64,000 bases of DNA from M55B167 sp964406095 (lineage in GTDB: Bacteria > Verrucomicrobiota > Kiritimatiellia > RFP12 > UBA1067), in assembly GCA_964406095.1 (NCBI GenBank), contig CAYOQJ010000039.1, positions 1 to 64,000 on the forward strand. Direction: 5' to 3'. The translations under genes were made by a program, and so were the position numbers. Below the pieces are notes generated by a model. It saw nothing but the letters and a program-made list of their open reading frames with translations. It was not told the DNA's origin and made no database searches. Positions 42,234 through 51,254 of the stretch are shown here, one piece after another (the stretch's first letter is position 1; each line of letters starts with the position of its first letter).

Positions 42234-43163
42234 TCAGCGGTGCTTTTTACGGCGGCCGCCGTTTTCCAGTTCAGATTTGCACTGAATGCAGAATTTGGCG
42301 AAAGGTCGCACCGTCAGACGCTGTCGGCTGATCAGACATCCGCACATCTCGCAGACACCATAGGTGCCTTTGTCAATCGAATTAAGAGCGTCGTCAATCT
42401 CGGCAATAACCCGTTGCTGGTCATTCATCTGATTGAGAGCTTGCAGACGCAGAAAGGCGTCGGTGCCGTCCTCTTCAGGATTCATCTCGTCGTCACGCCG
42501 CAAAGCGTCATACTTCATGGCATGAGTTTGTCCCATGAAGTGATCGCGTGTGATTAGCAGCTCTTTGCGGAACTTGGCCAGAGTAGACTTACTAAACTTG
42601 GCACGAGCCTTTTTCGCTTTGCTTTTCGGGGATGATTCAATAACCTCCAGCTTTTGCTGAACCAGCGGCACAATTGGGACTGTATCGACCTTTGGTTTGT
42701 TTGCCCGTTTCGAGTTGGCTTTGGGCTTCCCTCTTTTTTTCACTGTGCCTGCAACATTGCCGCTGGCTGCGGTATCACGGGCTTTGATCGCTTTTAAGAG
42801 CTCGGAAGTTGATTTAACCCCTTTTGTCGGAGTTGATGTGGTTGCGGATGGTTTTCCGGGTGTAGCGGCCCGGTGTGCGGCTTTTAGCTTACCCTTAGCA
42901 GCTGCCGCGGTTTTTTTTAAAGTTTTTCCGGCGGTTACCTGCTTGGCTTTCACGCGTGTCGCGGTTAATTTTGTGCCGCCGGATTTGGCGGAAGAACTTT
43001 TTGTCACAGCGGGTGTGCCCGTTTTGACGGCGGATTTGCTCTTTTTAACCGGTATTTTTTTCTTGGTACCGTTAGCCGCAGTTTTGGGCACGCTACGTCT
43101 TTTTGTGTTCTGCCTGCTCTTATTTGTTTTTGTGTCGGCGGTTTTTTTGGTTTTGACAGCCAT
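42234..43163 (-). CDS. DksA/TraR zinc-finger protein with histone H1-like N-terminal tail
   Basis: 309 aa, about twice the normal 120-150. The C-terminal ~120 residues are a DksA/TraR domain: coiled-coil (FRKELLITRDHFMGQTHAMKYDAL), acidic RRDDEMNPEEDGTDAF tip region, and an intact C4 zinc finger (CEMC and, 17 residues later, CIQC). Residues 1-180 are Lys/Ala/Thr/Ser/Pro-rich and almost without hydrophobics (KKTAAAAKGKLKAAHRAATP), like histone H1 or Hc1-type tails, and likely bind nucleic acid. The domain is known to act with ppGpp at the RNA polymerase secondary channel; the tail's role is inference. Between the greA and lspA genes. Confidence 0.85.
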   Translation of the reverse strand: MAVKTKKTADTKTNKSRQNTKRRSVPKTAANGTKKKIPVKKSKSAVKTGTPAVTKSSSAKSGGTKLTATRVKAKQVTAGKTLKKTAAAAKGKLKAAHRAATPGKPSATTSTPTKGVKSTSELLKAIKARDTAASGNVAGTVKKRGKPKANSKRANKPKVDTVPIVPLVQQKLEVIESSPKSKAKKARAKFSKSTLAKFRKELLITRDHFMGQTHAMKYDALRRDDEMNPEEDGTDAFLRLQALNQMNDQQRVIAEIDDALNSIDKGTYGVCEMCGCLISRQRLTVRPFAKFCIQCKSELENGGRRKKHR

Positions 43164-43203
43164 TATCTGTTACCTCACTCTCTATTCAAGCAAAGGGTTT
43201 GTT

Positions 43204-45381
43204 TTAAGAATGCGCTCCGTTCGTGGTTGGCGGTGTTGCGGCAATCCATGTTCTGATTTCAGCGGAGAGCGGTTTGATACTTTTTATTTCAGCTTTGGTC
43301 GTACCGCCCGGAATAGGTATCATGGTGACATCACCGACTTTTTTACCAATCAGACTTATCGCCATCGCGCTTTTGTTGGAAATAATGTTCAAATCTTCGT
43401 CACGATCCCATTCACCCAAGATAGTGTAACTTTGCAAGGTGCCCTTTTCCAGCAGCATTTCAACTGTTGTGCCTGGTGCAACTTCAGCTGTGGTGACACC
43501 GGCAAAGTCAGTTCCCCTGATGATTTCGAGTTCAAACTGAATCTCGGCCTGACGTTGAAGGAGTTGACGTTGGTAGTCCTTGGCGGCTTGATATTCAAAG
43601 TTTTCGCGCAAATCCCCGTAGCTGCGTGCGGTCGCGATATCCTTACTGTTCTTGGGCATGTCGACTTCAATGAGCTTCTTGTACTGCATCTGACGCTCGG
43701 TCAGGGAGCGCCAAGAGGTCAGGTGCTCTGGAGCTGTATCTGCCTCCTGCACGGCACGCTTACGATCGGCCAGTGTTGCATCCAGCTTGATCATGCGCGC
43801 GAGTAACGTGCGGTGATTGGAGGGGTCCCAGGCTGGCGAAGCCTGGATTCTCTCGAAAAGCAGTTGACGGTGAGTTTCGCTCAGTTCGCCGAAGATCGCT
43901 TTAAGCCATTTAGCACTGGCAAAGAGTTTTTTGAGTGAATTCTGCATGCGCAAATCCTCGCCGGTTAAATTACTTTCCACAACAGCAATTGCGTGGTGCA
44001 GCAGTTCCATCAGCGGTGGCAGCTTCCAGTCAACGAGTTCATTGCGGTATCGAAAAATCCAGTTTATCAGTGGAGGCGGCGCTTTGGGTGATCGCAGAAT
44101 GCGGCGGCAGGTCTCAGCTGTACGTGGATCTTCACGCAGAGTCAGCAGGGTTTCACTTAGAAGGTTGTAGGGCATAAGTTCAAGGGCGTTCAGCAGTTTT
44201 TCAACAGCTGAATTACCCTCTGAGAGCAGAAATTCTACCATAGCGGCCACATCTCTGACCGACAGATTTTCTGCTGCTCTGATAAAACGTCGGTTCTCCC
44301 ACAGGTGGCTGAGTGGATCGTAAAGCACTCTGCCGTTGGAGGCGGAGTTGGCAAACTCCGGCTTAATATTGTTTTTATGAGCGAAGGTGACTAATTGCGC
44401 ATAGAGTGCCGCATCGGAGTTATCAGCTCCGCGGATCGCGAAACTGAGCCGGTCATTGACAATTACCGCCTGTTTATCATCAAGCGTATCCAGCTTTTTC
44501 AGCGAGCGCAGTTCAGTCAGCGAGCTAAGAATCGAGCGCGGTTCTTTTTCTTCTTCAAACTGCTCAAACCACTTCTCGTCATAGGCGGCAGCCTGATCTA
44601 AAATTTCGATACACTCATTACGCCTGGCCGGCACTGTAATAAGCGGGTCTTTTTTCAGAGCTTTGCGGGCGTTGTCCCAGAAGCTCTTCCAGTCGGAGGC
44701 TGCCAAGAGCTGCTTTTCAATCAGTGTTGTTTCAAGTTTGGCCACCGGCATGCGCCCGAAACTCCTGATTGTCAGCATCACCAGAGCGGCGGGCTCTTCC
44801 CGGATCAGTCGTTTAAGTTCCTCAGGATGATTGGCCTGGATCGTCAGCAGGTGGTCGGGTGGAGCGATGGTCAGTGTTTCAGCGGCGGTTTTAAAGGTCA
44901 GGTTGTGACCGGAACGGTCATTGAAATCCAAGGTGACTCGCTTGTAAAAGTTGTCCAGCTTTCGGACAACACCGAAGCCCCAGGTTTTGTCGATAACCTG
45001 TACACCGGGGGCGAGCGCCAGCAGGGTGTCCAGCTCACGGAAGGATTTTTCCAGTGGCTGCGATTTGAATTCGATCGAGTCGATAAATGCCAGATTCAGT
45101 CGCTCCTTGCAGACACGTTTCAGGTCGTTGACGATCCCATCAATACCCAGAGTGTTGAGAAACTGTCCGGTGCAACCTTTGAACAGTAGATAGAGTCCGT
45201 CGAAGTCCGAGTTGTCGATCAGCTCTTGGGCAAGAATAGCGGCCCACTCCTCGTTTTTGCCGTTGTTTTTCACCGGCACAGAGTGGATCAGAGCCAGTAA
45301 ATCGTTTACCTTTAGTGGCTTGGAATCAAGCAGTGTTACAAAGTTTGACTCTGCATCGGCAAAGGTCAGGGTTGCTTCCAT
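43204..45381 (-). CDS. greA: Very large GreA-type transcription elongation factor
   Basis: 725 aa. The last ~155 residues are GreA: coiled-coil tip ATARSYGDLRENFEYQAAKDY with the acidic residues that reach the polymerase active site, then the FKBP-like C-domain (YTILGEWDRDEDLNIISNKSAMAISLIGKKVGD). The first ~570 residues are a helical extension with an embedded beta segment (PGVQVIDKTWGFGVVRKLDNFYKRVTLDF, CarD/KOW-like in look). A GreA of about 715 aa with a long N-terminal extension is known in Chlamydiae, supporting a PVC origin. Rescues backtracked RNA polymerase. The start was set at MEATLTF (GAGG upstream). First gene of a six-gene operon. Confidence 0.87.
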   Translation of the reverse strand: MEATLTFADAESNFVTLLDSKPLKVNDLLALIHSVPVKNNGKNEEWAAILAQELIDNSDFDGLYLLFKGCTGQFLNTLGIDGIVNDLKRVCKERLNLAFIDSIEFKSQPLEKSFRELDTLLALAPGVQVIDKTWGFGVVRKLDNFYKRVTLDFNDRSGHNLTFKTAAETLTIAPPDHLLTIQANHPEELKRLIREEPAALVMLTIRSFGRMPVAKLETTLIEKQLLAASDWKSFWDNARKALKKDPLITVPARRNECIEILDQAAAYDEKWFEQFEEEKEPRSILSSLTELRSLKKLDTLDDKQAVIVNDRLSFAIRGADNSDAALYAQLVTFAHKNNIKPEFANSASNGRVLYDPLSHLWENRRFIRAAENLSVRDVAAMVEFLLSEGNSAVEKLLNALELMPYNLLSETLLTLREDPRTAETCRRILRSPKAPPPLINWIFRYRNELVDWKLPPLMELLHHAIAVVESNLTGEDLRMQNSLKKLFASAKWLKAIFGELSETHRQLLFERIQASPAWDPSNHRTLLARMIKLDATLADRKRAVQEADTAPEHLTSWRSLTERQMQYKKLIEVDMPKNSKDIATARSYGDLRENFEYQAAKDYQRQLLQRQAEIQFELEIIRGTDFAGVTTAEVAPGTTVEMLLEKGTLQSYTILGEWDRDEDLNIISNKSAMAISLIGKKVGDVTMIPIPGGTTKAEIKSIKPLSAEIRTWIAATPPTTNGAHS

Positions 45382-45572
45382 CGAGAAAATCCTCACTTCT
45401 TTCAAAAAAGAGTAAAAAGGATATCAAATCGATAAACAAAAAGGAAGCGAATGTTTGGTGTTTTTATTGCTGCCTGAAGTTGAAAGGGTTGCCCATATTA
45501 TCAAGTTATGTCACGGGATTGCCATACGGCAGCATTTATGAAATAATAAAACCGTTTTGAGGAGAGCTGGGG

Positions 45573-45644
45573 ATGTTAGAAGCAAAGATTGATGAACCGG
45601 AAAATCTTTTTGTGATAAAGTTGAAAAGTGAGATTACTGTTTGA
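45573..45644 (+). CDS. Possible 23-aa leader peptide ahead of the epimerase gene
   Basis: ATG preceded by GAGGAG; reads MLEAKIDEPENLFVIKLKSE plus three residues, then TGA that overlaps the epimerase ATG (TGATG). It may serve translational coupling of the nonulosonate operon, or be the tail of an eroded gene. No attenuator-like codon run is seen. Confidence 0.35.
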   Translation: MLEAKIDEPENLFVIKLKSEITV

Positions 45645-46606
45645 TGAGAATCTTAATTACCGGGTCGGCGGGGTTTATCGGTTTCCATTTAGCCAGGGCA
45701 CTGCTGGAAGAGGGTTGCGATGTACTGGGCTTTGATAATTTCAATGATTATTATGATGTCAGCTTGAAAGAGGCCCGCAATGCTGTTCTGCAGAGATACG
45801 CTCACTTTGAGTTGGTGCGTGGAGACATCTCGGATTATGTGGCGATAAAATCTTCGGTGGAACGATACAAGCCTGACAGAGTATGCCATCTGGCTGCTCA
45901 GGCGGGGGTTCGTTACTCGGTTGATCATCCTTTCATATATCAGGAGAGTAACGTCAAGGGTCATCTCAACATTCTTGAGGCTTGTCGTCATGCGAGGATT
46001 GATCGTCTGGTTTACGCGTCAAGTTCCAGTGTATACGGAGGTAACACAAAGATACCCTTTCATGAAAAGGATAATGTTGACCGGCCAGTGAGTTTATATG
46101 CGGCGACAAAAAAGGCCTGTGAGTTGATGAGTTACACCTATGCCTCTCTGTACGGTTTGCAGACAATCGGATTGAGGTTTTTTTCCGTTTATGGGCCGTG
46201 GGGTCGTCCCGACATGGCATATTGGCTGTTTGCGGAAGCTATGATGAAAAATAAGCCGATCAAGGTTTTCAATAACGGCGATATGCATCGCGACTTCACT
46301 TATATCGATGATATCATCAGCGGAATAAAATCAGCATTGACCGCTAAGGAATTGGAAGTTTACGAGATTTTTAATTTAGGCGGTGGCGCATCGGAAAGAC
46401 TCACGGATTTCATTGATTTAATCAGCAAATTTCTGGGAGTTTCTCCTAAGATCGAGATGTTGCCGATGCAACCCGGTGATGTTTATAAAACCTACGCGGA
46501 TATTACTCTTGCCAGATGCAAATTGGGGTATAGTCCTGAAGTGCCGTTAGATCAGGGGTTGGAACATTTCGCTACATGGTTCAAATCATTTTATACGGTA
46601 GAATAA
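45644..46606 (+). CDS. NAD-dependent epimerase, UDP-glucuronate 4-epimerase (CapI/LpsL) type
   Basis: 320 aa extended SDR. NAD motif GSAGFIGFHLARAL, LAAQAGVRYSVDHP, Ser/Tyr/Lys in ASSSSVYGG and YAATKKACELM, RFFSVYGPWGRPDMA, HRDFTYIDD. These segments fit UDP-GlcA 4-epimerases making UDP-GalA, rather than GDP-GlcNAc 4,6-dehydratase (LegB). First full gene of the surface-sugar cassette; the start was placed at the ATG coupled to the 23-codon frame. Makes an acidic sugar donor for the same glycan, presumably. Confidence 0.85.
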   Translation: MRILITGSAGFIGFHLARALLEEGCDVLGFDNFNDYYDVSLKEARNAVLQRYAHFELVRGDISDYVAIKSSVERYKPDRVCHLAAQAGVRYSVDHPFIYQESNVKGHLNILEACRHARIDRLVYASSSSVYGGNTKIPFHEKDNVDRPVSLYAATKKACELMSYTYASLYGLQTIGLRFFSVYGPWGRPDMAYWLFAEAMMKNKPIKVFNNGDMHRDFTYIDDIISGIKSALTAKELEVYEIFNLGGGASERLTDFIDLISKFLGVSPKIEMLPMQPGDVYKTYADITLARCKLGYSPEVPLDQGLEHFATWFKSFYTVE

Positions 46607-46615
46607 AAGATAATT

Positions 46616-47764
46616 ATGTTTGATGGTATAATCAGTTTGATCAGGTCGTTATATGGCGCCGACGGTAAAATTGCTTTGCATGAGCCCCGGTTTGATTCAT
46701 ATGACAAAGAGTTGGTTTTGCATGCGATCGAATCGACCTTTGTATCCAGTGTTGGCGAGTATGTTAATCGGTTTGAAAGAGAGCTGGCTGAGTATCTCGG
46801 TGTCAAACATGCGGTTGTGACGGTCAATGGATCGGCTGCTTTGCATGTGGCTTTACGCCTGGCCGGTGTTGTCGCGGGCTCTGAAGTTCTTACACAGGCG
46901 CTGACCTTCGTGGCTACCGCCAATGCGGTTGCGTATAACGGGGCTTTCCCGGTTTTTCTGGATGTTGATCGTGATCGGATGGGGTTGTCGCCGGACAGGG
47001 TATCGCATTTTCTGGAAGAAAATGCCGAACAGCGCGAAAATGGAGTGTTCAATAAAAAAAGCGAACGGAAAATCGCGGCCTTATTGCCGATGCACACCTT
47101 CGGGTTGCCATGCCGCATAGAGGAAATCTGTGATATCGGTCGTCAGTGGGGCATTCCGGTGATCGAGGATGCGGCTGAGGCATTGGGCAGCATTTGCGGT
47201 GGATGCCACTGCGGCAGTTTCGGTCTGATGGGAGTTTTGAGTTTCAATGGCAACAAAATCGTTACTTCCGGTGGAGGTGGTGCCATAGTGACCGATGATG
47301 ACAGGCTTGCACACCTTGCTAAACATCTGACTACGACGGCAAAAGTTCCGCACCGGTGGGCGTTTGAACATGATATGATCGGTTATAATTACCGAATGCC
47401 CAATCTTAATGCGGCCTTGGCGTGTGCCCAGCTGCGGCATCTACCCGCTTATCTTGATGACAAACGTGAACTTGCCGCTATTTATCAAAGGTTTTTTGCT
47501 GAATCAGAGTGGGCCGATTTTTTTGAAGAGGGGCAAGAGTGCACAAGTAACTACTGGCTTAATGCGATTGTTCTCGAGGCTGCAAGTCAGAGAGACCGTT
47601 TTTTGGAAGAGACCAACAGCGCCGGAATAATGACGCGCCCGATCTGGAAACTGATGAACGAACTCAAGATGTATGCAGGTTGCCAATGCGATGATCTGAA
47701 TAATTCCGGATGGCTGCGGGATCGTGTTGTAAATCTGCCCAGCGGAGTCAGGAAGCATGAGTAA
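46616..47764 (+). CDS. legC: LegC-type aminotransferase (DegT/DnrJ/EryC1 family)
   Basis: 382 aa. PLP enzyme of the sugar aminotransferase family: VVTVNGSAALHVAL, ALTFVATANAVAYNGA, VIEDAAEALGS, PLP-lysine in LSFNGNKIVTSGGGG, and NYRMPNLNAALACAQL. The N-terminal FDSYDKELVLHAIESTFVSSVGEYVNRFE is typical of LegC, which aminates the 4-keto group of a GDP- or UDP-linked 6-deoxy-HexNAc on the way to legionaminic acid. Bacillosamine-type (PglE) use is the alternative. Overlaps the acetyltransferase gene by 8 bp. Confidence 0.82.
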   Translation: MFDGIISLIRSLYGADGKIALHEPRFDSYDKELVLHAIESTFVSSVGEYVNRFERELAEYLGVKHAVVTVNGSAALHVALRLAGVVAGSEVLTQALTFVATANAVAYNGAFPVFLDVDRDRMGLSPDRVSHFLEENAEQRENGVFNKKSERKIAALLPMHTFGLPCRIEEICDIGRQWGIPVIEDAAEALGSICGGCHCGSFGLMGVLSFNGNKIVTSGGGGAIVTDDDRLAHLAKHLTTTAKVPHRWAFEHDMIGYNYRMPNLNAALACAQLRHLPAYLDDKRELAAIYQRFFAESEWADFFEEGQECTSNYWLNAIVLEAASQRDRFLEETNSAGIMTRPIWKLMNELKMYAGCQCDDLNNSGWLRDRVVNLPSGVRKHE

Positions 47765-48380
47765 ACCGCAGATAATTATTATTGGTGCCGGCGGACACTG
47801 CCACTCCTGCATAGATGTCATAGAGCAGGATAGTCGGTTTGAGATTGCCGGAATTGTGGACAAGGTATCGGATAAGAAACCGGGCGGTGTGCTTGGTTAT
47901 CCCTTGCTGGGTTGCGATGAAGACATGGCTCTTCTGCGGCAGCAATATAACTATGCTTTTGTCGGGGTGGGGCAGATTCGGAATGTTGCAGTGAGACTCA
48001 AGTTGTTTAACAGATTAAACGAGCTTGGTTACTTGTTGCCGACTATTGTTTCTCCGCGTGCGTATGTTTCCGGACATGCTAAGATCGGTAGCGGATCGAT
48101 TGTCATGCACAATGCAGTTGTAAACGCCCGTGCCTTTGTTGGGGCTGGCTGTATCCTGAATTCCAGCTCTCTTGTGGAACACGATGTGGTTGTTGGTGAT
48201 TATACGCATGTGTCCACCGGAGCTGTTGTCAATGGTGCCGCCAGGATAGGGAATTGTTGCTTTATCGGATCAGGAGCCACCGTTGTACAAGGTGTTGATT
48301 TGCCGGATGGTTTTTTTGTAAAAGCCGGAAGCCTTGTCTGTTCGGCAGAGGTTTCTTCAAGAGGAAACGCACTCATATGA
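47757..48380 (+). CDS. Sugar O/N-acetyltransferase, LegH/NeuD/PglD type
   Basis: 207 aa. N-terminal Rossmann-like PglD domain (IIIIGAGGHCHSCIDVIEQD) and a left-handed beta-helix of hexapeptide repeats (AYVSGHAKIGSGSIVMHNAVVNARAFVGAGCILNSSSLVEHDVVVGDY). With legC before it and legI after it, it is most likely the N-acetyltransferase acting on the new 4-amino group. A NeuD-like O-acetyltransferase role cannot be excluded. Overlaps both neighbours (8 bp and ATGA). Confidence 0.82.
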   Translation: MSKPQIIIIGAGGHCHSCIDVIEQDSRFEIAGIVDKVSDKKPGGVLGYPLLGCDEDMALLRQQYNYAFVGVGQIRNVAVRLKLFNRLNELGYLLPTIVSPRAYVSGHAKIGSGSIVMHNAVVNARAFVGAGCILNSSSLVEHDVVVGDYTHVSTGAVVNGAARIGNCCFIGSGATVVQGVDLPDGFFVKAGSLVCSAEVSSRGNALI

Positions 48381-49390
48381 GTGACAGGTCTTATATAATC
48401 GCGGAGGCTGGGGTTAATCACAACGGCTCTCTTGCTCGGGCGCGCGAAATGGTTCACGCTGCGGCGGAAGCGGGGGCGGATGCGGTGAAGTTCCAGACAT
48501 TCAAGGCTGAGGATTTGGTAGTTGAATCCGCGGAGAAGGCTGATTATCAGGTGCAATCGACAGGCAGCGAGGAGAGTCAGTTGGAGATGCTTCGTAAACT
48601 TGAACTTACAAATGATGAGTTTTGTGAATTACAGGGGGTTTGTGAGCGCAACGGTGTCGAATTCATCTCTTCTCCATTTGACCTGAAGGCAGTTGATTTT
48701 CTTGCGCAACTCGGTCTGCGCACCTGGAAGATTGCATCAGGCGAAATAACGAATCTGCCCTGTTTGCGCAAAATCGGTTTGATGGCACAGAAAGTTATTC
48801 TTTCCACCGGAATGTCTGACCTTCAAGAAATCCAAAGGGCTCTGGAAGTTTTGGAGTTTGCCGGTACTCCACGCGGTATGGTTGTGCTACTTCATTGTAA
48901 TTCAGAATATCCCACCCCCATGTGTGATGTTAATCTGCGTGCCATGGAAACGCTGAAGTCCGCATTTCCCGGTTTGATGGGTGTGGGTTATTCCGACCAT
49001 ACCAGCGGCATTGAGATTTGTATCGCGGCTTGCGCTATGGGTGCAGCAGTGATTGAAAAACATTTCACTCTGGATAAAAAATTGCCGGGTCCGGATCACA
49101 GTCTGAGTGTTGAACCGCCGGTACTGGCTGAAATGATTCGTTCTATTCGCAACGTGGAACTGGCGTTGGGCAGCGGCATCAAGCAGCCATCGGCATCTGA
49201 GCTCAAAAATATCGACAAGGTTCGCAAAAGCATAGTTGCATCCAGAAGGATAGTCGCCGGGGAGATTTTCAGTGAGGTTAATCTGACAGTCAAGCGGCCC
49301 GGCACCGGCATTTCCCCTATGAGGTGGGCAGAGGTTATCGGTAAGTGCGCAGGACGTAATTATGAAAAGGATGATTTGGTCGATGCGTAA
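48377..49390 (+). CDS. legI: N-acylneuraminate/legionaminate synthase (NeuB/LegI family)
   Basis: 337 aa. NeuB TIM barrel (IIAEAGVNHNGSLARAREMVHAAAEAGADAVKFQTFKAEDL, WKIASGEITNLPCL, VILSTGMSDLQEI, LLHCNSEYPTPM, GYSDHTSGIEI, VIEKHFTLDKKLPGPDH) and a C-terminal SAF/antifreeze-like domain (ARRIVAGEIFSEVNLTVKRPGTGISP). Condenses phosphoenolpyruvate with a 6-carbon N-acetyl sugar to the nine-carbon acid. Operon context favours legionaminate over sialic acid. Confidence 0.9.
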   Translation: MSDRSYIIAEAGVNHNGSLARAREMVHAAAEAGADAVKFQTFKAEDLVVESAEKADYQVQSTGSEESQLEMLRKLELTNDEFCELQGVCERNGVEFISSPFDLKAVDFLAQLGLRTWKIASGEITNLPCLRKIGLMAQKVILSTGMSDLQEIQRALEVLEFAGTPRGMVVLLHCNSEYPTPMCDVNLRAMETLKSAFPGLMGVGYSDHTSGIEICIAACAMGAAVIEKHFTLDKKLPGPDHSLSVEPPVLAEMIRSIRNVELALGSGIKQPSASELKNIDKVRKSIVASRRIVAGEIFSEVNLTVKRPGTGISPMRWAEVIGKCAGRNYEKDDLVDA

Positions 49391-50540
49391 TATTTGTATA
49401 TTTACTTCAACGCGTGCTGAGTGGGGTTTGTTACGTGGAGTGGCGGAGCTGGTTGACAAATCTGACCGACTTTCACTGCGGCTACTGGTCAGCGGCACCC
49501 ACTTGTCCGATGATTATGGCAGAACCGTACAGGAAATTGAACAGGACGGTTTTGCGGTGGAGGAGTGTATTGATATACTGAAGTTTGATGATACCCGCCA
49601 AGGTATATGTAACAGCATGTCACTGGCAATGTCCGGGTACGGTGAAGCACTTGGAAGAATGCGCCCGGATATTCTGATTGTTCTGGGTGACCGTTTTGAA
49701 ACTTTCTGCGCGGCAGCCGCAGCACAGGTTCAGCGTGTTCCTGTAGCCCATATTCATGGGGGAGAGATAACCGAAGGGGCTCTCGACGAGGCGTTTCGAC
49801 ACTCTATCACCAAAATGTCCCATTTGCATTTTCCATGCTGTGATGCGTACCGCCGACGTATTATTCAGCTGGGAGAAAACCCTTCCATGATTTTCAATGT
49901 CGGCTCTTTAGGAGCTGAGAATATTCGCAGCATGCCTCTGCTAAACAAAAGCGAGCTTGAAATTGCGTTGAACTTTGAGTTGGACAAGCCCTTTTTGCTG
50001 GTGACATATCATCCGGAGACTTTGATGCACTCCTCTGCGGCAGAGCAGGCTGATATATTAACCGGCGCATTGGATGCCTTTCCGATGTGCAAAATTATTT
50101 TTACCGCCGCAAATTCGGACACCGATGGAGTTGTGATCAACAGACGGCTCTCTCAATATACAGCGCGCAACCCGGGGCGTTGCCTGATGGCGCATTCACT
50201 TGGCGCACTCCGATATCTTTCCGCGATGAGTTTGTGTGCGGCGGTTGTTGGCAACAGTTCGAGCGGAATTCTGGAAGCTCCGGCTTTTCGTAAACCGACG
50301 GTAAACATAGGCGATCGTCAGAAAGGGCGTCTGCGTGCGCACAGTGTGATTGATTGTGCTGCCTGCGGGGAAGATATCATAAAGGCTTTGGAAAAGGCCT
50401 TGAGCCCATCGTTTGTTATGGCGATGGCTGGAATGTCGAATCCATTTGAAAAGGAGGGGACGGCTGCGGCTATTGTCAAGGTTCTGGCCTCAGTGGAGCA
50501 ACGTGACCTGAGCAGGAAACATTTTTTTGATATTTGTTGA
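49383..50540 (+). CDS. legG: Hydrolysing nucleotide-sugar 2-epimerase (LegG/NeuC family)
   Basis: 385 aa. GT-B-like epimerase: FTSTRAEWGLLRGVAEL, VLGDRFETFCAAAAAQ, VAHIHGGEITEGALDEAFRHSITKMSHLHF, YHPETL, and VGNSSSGILEAPAFRKPTVNIGDRQKGR. Releases the 2-epimerised free sugar from its nucleotide, giving the substrate of LegI. The start at 49383 overlaps legI by 8 bp and follows AAGGA. Confidence 0.88.
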   Translation: MRNICIFTSTRAEWGLLRGVAELVDKSDRLSLRLLVSGTHLSDDYGRTVQEIEQDGFAVEECIDILKFDDTRQGICNSMSLAMSGYGEALGRMRPDILIVLGDRFETFCAAAAAQVQRVPVAHIHGGEITEGALDEAFRHSITKMSHLHFPCCDAYRRRIIQLGENPSMIFNVGSLGAENIRSMPLLNKSELEIALNFELDKPFLLVTYHPETLMHSSAAEQADILTGALDAFPMCKIIFTAANSDTDGVVINRRLSQYTARNPGRCLMAHSLGALRYLSAMSLCAAVVGNSSSGILEAPAFRKPTVNIGDRQKGRLRAHSVIDCAACGEDIIKALEKALSPSFVMAMAGMSNPFEKEGTAAAIVKVLASVEQRDLSRKHFFDIC

Positions 50541-50549
50541 GGTGTTGTT

Positions 50550-51254
50550 ATGTATAAAGATAAAAGAGTTCTGGCAATCATTCCGGCTCGAGGAGGTTCG
50601 GAGGGTGTGCCGCGCAAAAACATCCGACTGTTGGCTGGAAAACCACTGTTGGCCTGGACGGTAGAAGCAGCCGGGGAGTCACGTTACATCGATCGTTGCG
50701 TGCTTTCCTCGGATGATATGGAAATCATTGCGGTCGCCAGGGAGTTTGGCTGTGATGTGCCATTCGTCCGACCTGCGGAACTGGCCAGCCATGATACGCC
50801 TGGCATCGCGCCTGTTTTTCATGCCGTTAATGCGCTAGATGAACATTATGATGTCGTTGTTCTGTTGCAGCCCACTTCACCGCTGAGGAGTGCTGAAGAT
50901 ATCGATGGTGCCATAGAATGCTGCTTGAATTCCGGATATGGAACATCTGTTTCCGTGACGGTGTCAGCCAAACATCCCGAATGGATGTTTTCCATTTCAG
51001 AGCAGGGGAGTCTGCTGCCTTTCCGTGAAAAAGAAATGGCTTTGTCACGTCAGCAACTCAATCCGGTTTATGTTTTAAATGGGGCGGTTTACGCCATTAC
51101 AACTTCTTTGATGTCAGAGGAAAAGCGATTGGTGATACCCGGAAAATCAGCGGCTTATGTTATGCCAGCGGAGCGTTCGATTGATATCGATACCATTATG
51201 GATTTTTGTTTTGCGGAGACCCTGATTTCGGAGAGAAGCAGACATGTACAGTAA
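50550..51254 (+). CDS. legF: CMP-nonulosonate cytidylyltransferase (LegF/NeuA family)
   Basis: 234 aa. LAIIPARGGSEGVPRKNIRLLAGKPLLAWTVE (CTP-binding N-terminus), VVLLQPTSPLRSAEDI, LNPVYVLNGAVYAI and IDIDTIMDF near the end. Activates the nonulosonic acid with CTP for transfer. Lies 9 bp after legG; overlaps the PtmE-like gene by 11 bp. Confidence 0.9.
   Translation: MYKDKRVLAIIPARGGSEGVPRKNIRLLAGKPLLAWTVEAAGESRYIDRCVLSSDDMEIIAVAREFGCDVPFVRPAELASHDTPGIAPVFHAVNALDEHYDVVVLLQPTSPLRSAEDIDGAIECCLNSGYGTSVSVTVSAKHPEWMFSISEQGSLLPFREKEMALSRQQLNPVYVLNGAVYAITTSLMSEEKRLVIPGKSAAYVMPAERSIDIDTIMDFCFAETLISERSRHVQ

Noticed and set aside
42697..43806. 369-codon plus-strand frame rich in hydrophobic residues
   Set aside because: It arises as the complement of the Lys/Ala-rich DksA tail and the greA end; the minus-strand genes carry an intact zinc finger and Gre domain.
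45644..46606. Epimerase as the missing LegB dehydratase
   Set aside because: Its RYSVDHP, YAATKKACELM and YGPWGRPDMA segments fit UDP-glucuronate 4-epimerases better than 4,6-dehydratases.
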